In this document: positions 1 to 6,175 of the stretch, piece by piece | How positions within the stretch are numbered: position 1 is the first letter of the stretch | Layout of the letters: each line of letters opens with the position of its first letter | Assembly (NCBI GenBank): GCA_934463455.1 | Contig: CAKSJU010000038.1 | Location: forward strand, 1 to 19,358 | From: an uncultured Clostridia bacterium | GTDB lineage: Bacteria; Bacillota; Clostridia; UBA1381 | Direction: 5' to 3' | Length of the DNA: 19,358 bases | Notes under the pieces: generated by a model | The model's database searches: none | Seen by the model: only the letters and a program-made list of their open reading frames with translations | Told to the model about the DNA's origin: nothing | Position numbers and translations under genes: made by a program

Positions 1-2
1 CA

Positions 3-1220
3 AATAAAACATATGAAGAAAATAAATCCTCACGTTTCGGCAAGGGTGCCAAATTAAAAAAAGAAGCTTTGGCGCAGACGGAGGAGCTCGAAAAGCAAAT
101 AACCGAGCTGGAAAACGAAAAAACCGAGCTGGATAATAATATTGCACCCATACCCGCAATTACGCAGGAGCGCACCGCAGAACTCGGTGCTATGGTTGAC
201 GATTTTAAAACCGCCGAGATAAAGGCACTGCCCTTTGAAGAGCTTGCAACAGCATTCGGTGCTGGAATTGCAAAAATATCAAAAATTTCGTCTGCCGAAC
301 AGAAAAACGAAATACTTTTGGAAAAATATAACCGTCAGCAAAAAGAGCTGCACGTGGCATTTTTTGAAAAGCTTCACAATTCGGAAGAATTTTTCATAGC
401 ATATTCTCCGGCTACTCATTTGCCTTATCTGGATTTGAGAGAACAAAACAATCAGGCATGCCTATGGCTTTTCACCAAAGAAGATTATGCTAAAAACTGC
501 CGCAATTACTTTGCACGCCAATATATTTTTATTGACATTGTAAAATTCACGAACAAGGATTTCTTTGAATATTCAAAAAATCTGCCCCGTCTCGGATTTA
601 ACGCAATTGTAATCAATAACGGTGTGCACAATCTTACGGTAGAAACAGGACCGGTTATCGGACCGATAAAGTATTCATGTCCGATAAATCCCATGCTGCA
701 CGCAAGACGCTTTGACTTTTTTCAGGCACTTATGCTTTTTAACAAAGTACCGCAGACAAATCATACTCTATATGAAAAATTCCATAATCCTCTTATAATG
801 AAAGCAAAAGAAACCGTAATGCTGAACGAATTTGCAAAAGCGCAGTATACAATTGTAATGAAAAGCGTAAAGAAAACAGATGAAAACGGAAAAGAAACAG
901 AAAGCTTTGAAATTCCTACCGTTGTAAAAGGCGAAACGCGCTTTCTTTTGACATTTACCGATATGCTTGAATTCGACGCATGGAAAAAGGCTACCGGTTT
1001 CAAAACCGACGAACCCGGCTTTGCCGCGAAAGTTATGGATTTTAACGGCATTGACAATATCGCAAAAGATACCGGCAGCGAGCTTCTTCTCGATATACAA
1101 AGCTGGTGCTTTGAGATGACAAAGGAACGCCGGGAAATGATAAAGAATATAGCCGTTCATGTTAAAAATGTCGAAGAACGCACAAATGAAGAATTGCAGA
1201 AAAACAGAAGCGACAATTAA
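3..1220 (+). CDS. SseB-like protein, 5'-truncated by window edge
   Basis: The reading frame is open from base 3 with no stop, so the gene begins upstream of the window. The TTG at 69 has no ribosome binding site and is probably an internal Leu codon. The visible part is about 405 residues. It starts with a charged, probably coiled-coil stretch (nt 50-165, heptad-like Leu/Ile among Glu and Lys). A first SseB-like domain follows, with the hallmark WLFTKEDYAKN (nt about 468-500) and the GFNAIVINNG strand-turn (nt about 594-623). A weaker second copy begins with RFLLTFTDMLEFDAW (nt about 939-983). SseB-type domains are named from an Escherichia coli serine-sensitivity gene, and their biochemical role is poorly known. 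The assignment to the fold is from pattern recognition. The N-terminal coiled coil is not part of the usual family and may be a fusion. A bidirectional terminator lies 160 bp downstream. Confidence 0.6.
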   Translation, partial: NKTYEENKSSRFGKGAKLKKEALAQTEELEKQITELENEKTELDNNIAPIPAITQERTAELGAMVDDFKTAEIKALPFEELATAFGAGIAKISKISSAEQKNEILLEKYNRQQKELHVAFFEKLHNSEEFFIAYSPATHLPYLDLREQNNQACLWLFTKEDYAKNCRNYFARQYIFIDIVKFTNKDFFEYSKNLPRLGFNAIVINNGVHNLTVETGPVIGPIKYSCPINPMLHARRFDFFQALMLFNKVPQTNHTLYEKFHNPLIMKAKETVMLNEFAKAQYTIVMKSVKKTDENGKETESFEIPTVVKGETRFLLTFTDMLEFDAWKKATGFKTDEPGFAAKVMDFNGIDNIAKDTGSELLLDIQSWCFEMTKERREMIKNIAVHVKNVEERTNEELQKNRSDN

Positions 1221-1380
1221 AAGCCATAATTAAGGGGATGTTAAAAAACTCCGGAACGCAAAAAGACATGTGATACTTGGATAATATATATTAAAATAAT
1301 CTGATTTTATATTTTTTTTGAAAAAAATCTCAAAATTTTCGATTTTTATTGTATTAAAATGCCTTTTTGCTACGCCCTCA

Positions 1381-1411
1381 AAAGGCGGTGTACAAAAAGT
1401 ACACCGCCTTT
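1381..1411. terminator. Bidirectional Rho-independent terminator
   Basis: A perfect 13-bp stem (AAAGGCGGTGTAC / GTACACCGCCTTT) with an AAAAA loop lies between two convergent genes. On the plus strand it is followed by a T-rich run (TTTGTATTTATTTTATT), and on the minus strand by TTTT. It starts 5 nt past the stop of the minus-strand methyltransferase and also ends the SseB-like transcript. Confidence 0.9.
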
Positions 1412-1415
1412 GTAT

Positions 1416-2168
1416 TTATTTTATTCTTGCGGCAAAAACCGCTCTTTCGGAGCTATCATTGCAGGGCGCAAAAGAAAATCCGTCAAATACCTCCGTCTTT
1501 TCAAAGCCCGCTTTTCGGAGCATTTCGAGAATTTCAGTCTTATTATACGCTCTCTGCAAATGTCTTTCGGCAAATCTCCGATACAATCCGTTTTTCTGCT
1601 TTGCAAAAAAATTCAAATACATATCGGAAATTTTTTTATTCTCGAGATAACGATTTTCCCAGCTGTAGAACATATCGTCACCGTTATATATAAAGGTGTT
1701 GTTTCCAAGCTTATTTTTAAGCTTATACTCCGTACTTATATCAAACAATATCAAGCCGTCCGGCTCGATAAAACACCGCCTTATTTTTTTGAACATATTA
1801 AAAAGTGAATTTGGATTTAATATGTAATTAATACCGTCAATCATGCAAATAAACGCGTTTGCACTGCCGTAAAGGTCAAGATGCGTCATATTCTGATTAA
1901 GAAAAAGGATATTGTCCGCACCCTGTTCTGCCGCTTTTTTACGAGCAATATCCAGCATTTGAAACGAGCGGTCAATTGCAATCATATCATATCCGCGGCG
2001 CGCAAGCGGAAGCGTAATATTTCCCGTTCCGCAGGCAAGCTCACATACAATATCCGCACGGCAATCAAACATATCAAAAACATTTTCAATATAATCCGCA
2101 ATTTTTTCGTAGTCGAAGTCCTCCGACATCAATTTATCGTAATACTGTGAAAAATAAGTGTAGCTCAT
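1416..2168 (-). CDS. Class I SAM-dependent methyltransferase (YqeM-like)
   Basis: A 250-residue protein with the Rossmann methyltransferase motif I, VCELACGTGNITLPLA (residues about 41-56), and the acidic end of strand 2, MIAIDRS (about 62-68), that binds the adenosine ribose. The N-terminus (YFSQYYDKLM) resembles Bacillus YqeM-type small-molecule methyltransferases. The substrate cannot be told from sequence. The start codon is 3 nt after the stop of the YerC-like gene, with only a weak purine-rich RBS inside that gene's end (AAAGAGAAAG), so translation is probably coupled. It ends 5 nt before a strong terminator. Family call is secure, specific function open. Confidence 0.85.
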   Translation of the reverse strand: MSYTYFSQYYDKLMSEDFDYEKIADYIENVFDMFDCRADIVCELACGTGNITLPLARRGYDMIAIDRSFQMLDIARKKAAEQGADNILFLNQNMTHLDLYGSANAFICMIDGINYILNPNSLFNMFKKIRRCFIEPDGLILFDISTEYKLKNKLGNNTFIYNGDDMFYSWENRYLENKKISDMYLNFFAKQKNGLYRRFAERHLQRAYNKTEILEMLRKAGFEKTEVFDGFSFAPCNDSSERAVFAARIK

Positions 2169-2171
2169 TTT

Positions 2172-2465
2172 TTATTCTTTCTCTTTCATTTTATCAAGCA
2201 CCGCTCTGTAACCGCCGCTTCCGTAATTTAAACATCTGTTTACTCTGCTTATCGTAGCGGAGCTTGCGCCCGTTTTTTGTGCAATCTCGGTATATATTAT
2301 ATCTTTATCCAGCATCCTCGCAACTTCAAAACGCTGACACATGGATTTTATTTCACTGATAGTACACAAATCTTCAAAAAAACTGCTGCATTCTTCCTTA
2401 GTCTGCAAATTCAATATGGCTTCGAACAAGCTGTCCAAATTTTCGCCCATTAACTTTTGATTCAA
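2172..2465 (-). CDS. yerC: YerC/YecD family TrpR-related DNA-binding protein
   Basis: A small (97 aa) helix-turn-helix protein of the TrpR superfamily. The signature is FFEDLCTISEIKSMCQRFEVARML, followed by the recognition region IAQKTGASSATISRVNRCLNYG. Family members in Firmicutes are about 95-105 aa, and their regulon and any ligand are not well defined. I chose the TTG start at 2465. A strong SD (GAGGTGA, complement at 2471-2477) lies 5 nt upstream, and the predicted promoter -10 box (2486-2491) places the transcript start near 2479, downstream of the ATG at 2495. That ATG therefore cannot be the start from this promoter. Co-transcribed with the methyltransferase. The pairing does not show what either protein acts on. 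Confidence 0.9.
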   Translation of the reverse strand: MNQKLMGENLDSLFEAILNLQTKEECSSFFEDLCTISEIKSMCQRFEVARMLDKDIIYTEIAQKTGASSATISRVNRCLNYGSGGYRAVLDKMKEKE

Positions 2466-2485
2466 GAAAATCACCTCTCTTTTAT

Positions 2486-2514
2486 ATTGTAACACTTTAT
2501 CTTGCGAAAGTAAA
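2486..2514 (-). promoter_or_regulatory. Sigma-A promoter of yerC-methyltransferase
   Basis: On the minus strand, TTTACT (2514-2509), a 17-bp spacer and TACAAT (2491-2486). The implied leader is only about 14 nt, with the SD right at the predicted 5' end. Confidence 0.75.
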
Positions 2515-2608
2515 GACTTTTTTTACATATTTATAAAATTTTTTGCAAAGAATATTTATATTAATGCTCATCAAATAAAAATCTATGTGTTTTCAGTAAA
2601 GACAAAAG

Positions 2609-2677
2609 CGTTTAAATCAGAGCAAAAAAAGCAGAGCCTCAGGCAGCTTACAGCCTGTGCAGGGAAGCGTCAGCTAT
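2609..2677 (+). repeat. Dispersed repeat, copy A
   Basis: One of three degenerate copies (A; B at 6117-6164; C at 14790-14879) in the same orientation. Shared blocks are TTTAAATCAGA at the left end, CTCAGGCAG.TT.CAGCCTG in the core (2638-2655), CCTGTGCAGGG, and GCTAT at the right end. CAGGC/GCCTG can pair across an 8-nt loop. Copy A is in frame with an N-terminal extension of the downstream DUF421 gene, which makes a spurious long ORF. Confidence 0.7.
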
Positions 2678-2700
2678 CAACAAGAGAGGATGTAAAATAC

Positions 2701-3387
2701 ATGCTTGTCGTGGTAATTCGTACTTTAATTTTATACGCGTCGGTAACCGCCGCAGTCAGAATAATGGGCAAACGGCAAATCGGAGAAATGCAGCCGTCGG
2801 AGCTGGTCGTCGCAATAATGATTTCCGATCTTGCTTCGGTACCCATGCAGGCGGTGGACATACCGCTGCTTTCCGGAATAATTCCTGTTTTTACGTTAAT
2901 TGTTGCAGAAGTTTTTGCCGCATTTTTAAGCTTAAAAAGCAAAGCAATCCGAAGAATTATAGCCGGAGAGCCAAGTGTTGTTATCCGAGGCGGAAGAATA
3001 GACGAAAAAGAACTGGTACGGCAGAGGTTTAACCTAAACGACCTGCTTGAACAGCTGAGAATAAGCGGTTATCCGGACATATCGCAGGTTGAAATTGCCG
3101 TACTCGAAACAAACGGACAGCTCAGCATTATTCCGAAAGCGGAGGCACGGAATGTGACAGTAAAGGACTTAAATCTCAAAAATGCAGAAAAAGAAACCAT
3201 TCCTTTTATGCTTATATCAGACGGTAAAATAAACAAAGCGGAGCTTGAAAGAAGCGGAAAAAGCGAAAAGTGGCTCAATCAAGAACTGAAAAAGAAAAAA
3301 ATTTCCTCCGTAAAAGAGGTTTTTGTCGCTTCTCTCGATGAAAACGGCAAGCTTTTTCTGCAAAGAAAAGAAAGGGGCAGCAAATGA
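2701..3387 (+). CDS. DUF421 membrane protein (YetF family)
   Basis: A 228-residue protein with about three N-terminal membrane segments followed by a soluble domain. The family signature RIMGKRQIGEMQPSELV is at residues 20-36. The C-terminal part has PSVVIRGGRIDEKELVRQRF and LLEQLRISGYPDISQVEIAVLE, as in YetF-like proteins. Some Bacillus DUF421 proteins (YetF, YdfS, 2Duf) have been linked to the spore inner membrane and heat resistance. Whether that holds here is inference. I placed the start at ATG 2701, with AGAGAGG about 11 nt upstream. The longer frame back to 2587 runs through a dispersed repeat and is not conserved coding sequence. The stop overlaps the next gene by 4 bp (ATGA), so the two are translationally coupled. 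Confidence 0.88.
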   Translation: MLVVVIRTLILYASVTAAVRIMGKRQIGEMQPSELVVAIMISDLASVPMQAVDIPLLSGIIPVFTLIVAEVFAAFLSLKSKAIRRIIAGEPSVVIRGGRIDEKELVRQRFNLNDLLEQLRISGYPDISQVEIAVLETNGQLSIIPKAEARNVTVKDLNLKNAEKETIPFMLISDGKINKAELERSGKSEKWLNQELKKKKISSVKEVFVASLDENGKLFLQRKERGSK

Positions 3388-3764
3388 AAAGCTTAATAAT
3401 TTCAATAATAATAGCCGCCGGGATAGTCGGCGGCAGCTTGGCTTATTCGGAATATATTGACGGCTTGTCGGAGCAGCTGTGCGCATACGGTGACGATATA
3501 AAAGAATTGCTTGCAGACGAAGATTTTCCGAAAGCCGCGGAAAATCTTTCCTCGCTTTCCGATTTTATAGAAAGCAAAAAACTTTCGCTTGCGAGCACTA
3601 CCGACCACAACAACATAGACAATATAGAACGAAATATCGCAGAGCTTAAAGCATACACTGCCGGCGGACAAAAATATGACGCACTGGCAAAATGCGAGCT
3701 TTTAAATGCCCTGTTTGAGCATCTTCCGAAAAACTACACCGTCAATCTCGAAAACATTCTGTAA
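3384..3764 (+). CDS. DUF4363 family membrane-anchored protein
   Basis: A 126-residue protein with a single N-terminal hydrophobic segment (residues 4-20, SLIISIIIAAGIVGGSLA), then a helical soluble domain likely to face outside. It matches the short DUF4363 proteins commonly encoded next to DUF421 genes in Clostridia. The ATG overlaps the DUF421 stop by 4 bp, and AAAGGGG in the end of that gene supplies the RBS. The fixed partnership suggests the two proteins act together at the membrane, but no function is established. No clear terminator follows; the gene is convergent with bioY only 51 bp away. Confidence 0.8.
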   Translation: MKSLIISIIIAAGIVGGSLAYSEYIDGLSEQLCAYGDDIKELLADEDFPKAAENLSSLSDFIESKKLSLASTTDHNNIDNIERNIAELKAYTAGGQKYDALAKCELLNALFEHLPKNYTVNLENIL

Positions 3765-3815
3765 TGCCTGCCGAATAAATCCGGCAAACAATTCTTCCTT
3801 ATCGGACAGCAAATT

Positions 3816-4328
3816 TTACGGAAGCAGCTTTTTCAATCTTCCGCCGAGCAATACCGCCGCCGCACATTTTACCAAGTCTACGGCAATAAAAGGGTAAACG
3901 CATGCAATAAGCGACTCCGCAAGCCCTTTTTGCGCTATAATCATATACTGCACCGTTCCCAAAGCATAGCACAAAGCAACCGATACAACGCATGCCGCAA
4001 GCCGAATTATTATATTGTTTGTCTTGTTCGAAGCCGCACCGACAATAATCGCCATAAATATGTACGAAATAATATAGCCTCCGGTAGGTCCCGCCAAAAC
4101 GTTGATACCGCCGCGAAATCCGCTGAATACCGGAAGTCCGACAGCTCCGATAAGTATATATACAAGCGTTGCGGCAGTTCCGACTTTTGCTCCCGCGACC
4201 ACCGCCGTGAGCAAGACGGCAAAAACGCTCAAAGTTATCGGAACAACCCCAATCTTTATGGTTATAACCGAAAAAACAGAAATAATTGCGGCAAAAAGAG
4301 CCGACTTTGCTAATTCCTTTGTTGACAT
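3816..4328 (-). CDS. bioY: Biotin transporter BioY (ECF S component)
   Basis: A 170-residue, very hydrophobic protein with about six membrane segments. The BioY signature, GLPVFSGFRGG followed by NVLAGPTGGY, spans residues 64-85. BioY binds biotin and works with the shared energy-coupling module EcfA-A'-T, which is not encoded in this window; some BioY proteins act alone. The gene stands by itself and has its own consensus promoter, so biotin scavenging is its likely role. An SD-like AGAAAGG sits about 14 nt before the ATG, longer than usual. I found no convincing BirA operator at the promoter. Confidence 0.93.
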   Translation of the reverse strand: MSTKELAKSALFAAIISVFSVITIKIGVVPITLSVFAVLLTAVVAGAKVGTAATLVYILIGAVGLPVFSGFRGGINVLAGPTGGYIISYIFMAIIVGAASNKTNNIIIRLAACVVSVALCYALGTVQYMIIAQKGLAESLIACVYPFIAVDLVKCAAAVLLGGRLKKLLP

Positions 4329-4365
4329 AATAATTTTAACAACCTTTCTATATCTTCTCCGAAAA

Positions 4366-4394
4366 ATTATATCACAATAATTTATTTAAGTCAA
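4366..4394 (-). promoter_or_regulatory. Sigma-A promoter of bioY
   Basis: On the minus strand, TTGACT (4394-4389), 17 bp, then TATAAT (4371-4366). One mismatch to consensus. It is back to back with the dut promoter. Confidence 0.85.
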
Positions 4395-4412
4395 ACTTTT
4401 CCAAAAAAAATA

Positions 4413-4441
4413 TTGTTTTTTAGCAGGAAATGATGTATAAT
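4413..4441 (+). promoter_or_regulatory. Sigma-A promoter of dut
   Basis: TTGTTT (4413-4418), 17 bp, TATAAT (4436-4441). It is followed by an SD (TGAGGT, 4472-4477) and the TTG start. Confidence 0.8.
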
Positions 4442-4483
4442 TAACTTACAGACAACAAAAAAACAATGAAATGAGGTATAATT

Positions 4484-4969
4484 TTGAAAAGAATAGCACA
4501 GTTTGAAAAAATATCAAAAACACAGTTTGAAAAAGATTTTGAAGATGTTTCCTGCGGATATGACGAAATAAAACTGCCCAAACGCGCCACCTCCGGCTCG
4601 GCGGGATATGATTTTTTTATCACGGAGGACATTGAGCTTTCTCCGGGAGAAACAGTAAAAATCCCGACAGGAATAAGAGTAAAAATAGACGACGGCTGGG
4701 TTTTAAAAATATATCCGCGGAGCGGACTGGGATTTAAATACCGACTGCAGCTTAACAATACCGTCGGAATTATCGACAGTGATTACTACAATTCCGATAA
4801 TGAGGGACATATATTTATAAAAATCACCAATGATTCAAATGAAGGAAAAACACTTTCATTAAAAAAAGGTGACGGCTTTGCTCAGGGAATATTTGTCGAA
4901 TACGGAATTACTTTCGACGATGGTGCTGACGGTGTGCGCAACGGCGGCTTCGGCAGTACAAGCAAATAA
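4484..4969 (+). CDS. dut: dUTP diphosphatase (trimeric dUTPase family)
   Basis: Hydrolyses dUTP to dUMP and pyrophosphate, keeping uracil out of DNA and feeding dTMP synthesis. All five motifs of the trimeric family are present in the 161-residue product: SAGYD (39-43), PRSGLGFK (78-85), NNTVGIIDSDY (91-101), GDGFAQGIF (129-137) and the C-terminal RNGGFGSTSK (152-161). Motif III carries a short insertion: after DSDY there is YNSDNEGHI instead of the compact RGEI form. The start is TTG, 7 nt after a GAGG SD; no ATG is better placed. The first 30 residues before the core are a family-typical extension. Single-gene unit with its own promoter, divergent from bioY. A dCTP deaminase or bifunctional enzyme is less likely given the intact motif V. 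Confidence 0.92.
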   Translation: MKRIAQFEKISKTQFEKDFEDVSCGYDEIKLPKRATSGSAGYDFFITEDIELSPGETVKIPTGIRVKIDDGWVLKIYPRSGLGFKYRLQLNNTVGIIDSDYYNSDNEGHIFIKITNDSNEGKTLSLKKGDGFAQGIFVEYGITFDDGADGVRNGGFGSTSK

Positions 4970-5013
4970 ATTCCGCGGAAGAAAAAACCTTCTTTAAATA
5001 AAACCGAAATATA

Positions 5014-5042
5014 TAGACAAAAACACTTTCATGTGATATAAT
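5014..5042 (+). promoter_or_regulatory. Extended -10 sigma-A promoter of the SLH gene
   Basis: TAGACA (5014-5019), 17 bp, TATAAT (5037-5042) preceded by TGA, an extended -10 (TGNTATAAT). A strong promoter is in keeping with an abundant surface protein. Confidence 0.85.
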
Positions 5043-5076
5043 CAATATATATACAAAGAAAGGACTGACCTTACAT

Positions 5077-6048
5077 ATGAACAAAAAAATAAAAAAACTG
5101 GCTGCTCTTGCCGGTGCTGCCGCAATTTCCTGCGTTTTAAGCGCAAGCGCATTAGCGGCGGAATTTATCGACATGCCGAACAACTGGACAACCTCCGCAA
5201 TCAATAATGCAGTTAAAAACGGTCTGTTGTACGGTGAAGAAACCGCGGACGGAATGAAAGTCAATCCCGACGCAAATATAACACGCGCACAAATGGCGGC
5301 TATTATTGTACGTGCTTTCGGAGCATCAAAAACCACCGATATAAGTATGTATATCGATGCCGAGCCAAACGCATGGTACTATACCGAGTTTTCCAAAGCG
5401 GTTGCAATGGGAGCGTTTAAAGGCGACGGAAGCAAAATTAATCCCGAGAACAATATTACTTTCCAGGAATGCTTCACCGTTATGTCTCAGGTATTAAAAA
5501 TGGATATATTCACAGATATGTATACAAAGGATTTAAGCTCCTTTACCGACAGTGATGATGTTGATTCCTGGGCTGTTCCTTATGTTAAAGCAGTTGTCGG
5601 AAGAGGCTACTGGGACGGTATCGATTCAAAGCTTTTGCCGAAGCAATACATAACGCGTTCGCAGTTTGCGGTACTTATGGATAACATCGTAAAAACTTAC
5701 ATAAATGACCCCGGTGAATACAAAGATTTTGAGGACGGCAATGTGCTTGTAAGAAGCAACGGCGTTCAGCTTAAAGATGCGAATATTAACGGAGACCTTA
5801 TTATCGGCGACGCTGTTACCGACAAGGAAATCAAGATAGATAATTCAAAGGTAAGCGGTCTGCTCCTTATAAGAGGCAGTGAAAACGTATACTTGGACAA
5901 CGGAACGAATGTTTATAAATCAATACTTATCGTACCGAATTTGACCATTTATATAGATGAAAATTCAGCTTCTCAAAAAGGCGGCTGGGTATGCCACCAG
6001 GATTCGAACAAGGTAGTTATCACTCCGAAGCTTGTTGATGCAAAATAA
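5077..6048 (+). CDS. Exported SLH-domain protein with beta-solenoid-like tail
   Basis: A 323-residue protein. It begins with a Sec signal peptide (KK-rich start, hydrophobic core to about residue 26, likely cut at ALA/A near residue 27). Three S-layer homology domains follow, at about residues 29-82, 93-141 and 155-209, each ending in the INPxxNITxxQ-like or ITRxQF element. SLH domains bind secondary cell-wall polymers and anchor the protein to the wall. The C-terminal part (about 225-315) has repeated NGDLIIGD / SGLLLIRGS / KSILIVPN strands, like the short beta-helix tails of other SLH proteins. No enzyme domain is visible, so this may be a structural wall protein. The SD is AAAGGA, 13 nt from the ATG. 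It has its own strong promoter and terminator. Confidence 0.9.
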   Translation: MNKKIKKLAALAGAAAISCVLSASALAAEFIDMPNNWTTSAINNAVKNGLLYGEETADGMKVNPDANITRAQMAAIIVRAFGASKTTDISMYIDAEPNAWYYTEFSKAVAMGAFKGDGSKINPENNITFQECFTVMSQVLKMDIFTDMYTKDLSSFTDSDDVDSWAVPYVKAVVGRGYWDGIDSKLLPKQYITRSQFAVLMDNIVKTYINDPGEYKDFEDGNVLVRSNGVQLKDANINGDLIIGDAVTDKEIKIDNSKVSGLLLIRGSENVYLDNGTNVYKSILIVPNLTIYIDENSASQKGGWVCHQDSNKVVITPKLVDAK

Positions 6049-6065
6049 ACAAATAAAAAGTAATG

Positions 6066-6100
6066 GGATGTTAAAAAAGCCAATCGGCTTTTTAACATCC
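6066..6100 (+). terminator. Rho-independent terminator after the SLH gene
   Basis: GGATGTT + A-run + GCC pairs with GGC + T-run + AACATCC, giving about 15 bp with one bulged A and the loop AATC. It is followed by TATTTTTATTTCTCTTTTT. The minus strand has a poorer T-tract (CATTACTTTTT), so it may also stop nfnB transcription. Confidence 0.9.
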
Positions 6101-6116
6101 TATTTTTATTTCTCTT

Positions 6117-6164
6117 TTTAAATCAGAACTTGCGATAGATTGCAGCCTGTGCAACAGAGCATTA
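6117..6164 (+). repeat. Dispersed repeat, copy B (shortened)
   Basis: Has the TTTAAATCAGA left end (6117-6127) and the core GATTGCAGCCTGTGCA (6138-6153) shared with copies A and C, but lacks the CTCAGGC block. It lies between the nfnB stop and the SLH terminator. Confidence 0.6.
6118..6162 (-). CDS. Possible 14-codon Cys-rich small ORF after nfnB
   Basis: On the minus strand, 13 nt after the nfnB stop, a consensus GGAGGAG SD is followed by ATG and 14 codons encoding MLCCTGCNLSQVLI, then TAA. The ORF coincides with repeat copy B. Related peptide strings (LPCTGC[NK]LPE) appear in the same frame of copies A and C, but those copies have an in-frame TAG and no start codon. A chance ORF inside a repeat is the simpler reading. 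The SD is the only reason to list it. Confidence 0.25.
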   Translation of the reverse strand: MLCCTGCNLSQVLI

Positions 6165-6175
6165 ACTCCTCCGGC

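Noticed and set aside
69..71. TTG as the start of the SseB-like gene
   Set aside because: No SD upstream, and the frame stays open to base 3 with protein-like sequence; treated as an internal Leu codon.
2609..2677. Coding peptide LPCTGCKLPEALL on the minus strand of repeat copy A, and its match in copy C
   Set aside because: Both have an in-frame TAG just upstream and no ATG/GTG/TTG start before the conserved part.
2587..2700. N-terminal extension of the DUF421 protein
   Set aside because: It translates through repeat copy A, is not membrane-like, and an SD and ATG at 2701 fit the family start.
3769..3786. TGCCG/CGGCA hairpin between DUF4363 and bioY as a terminator
   Set aside because: Only 5 bp and no T-run on either strand.
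4318..4341. TTGTTGAC...TTTAACAA as a BirA operator for bioY
   Set aside because: Half-sites are imperfect and only 8 bp apart, much closer than in known BirA sites; also it lies over the start codon rather than the promoter.
4971..4980. Palindrome TTCCGCGGAA after dut as a terminator
   Set aside because: No loop and no T-run; the neighbouring GAAG/CTTC pairing is only 4 bp.
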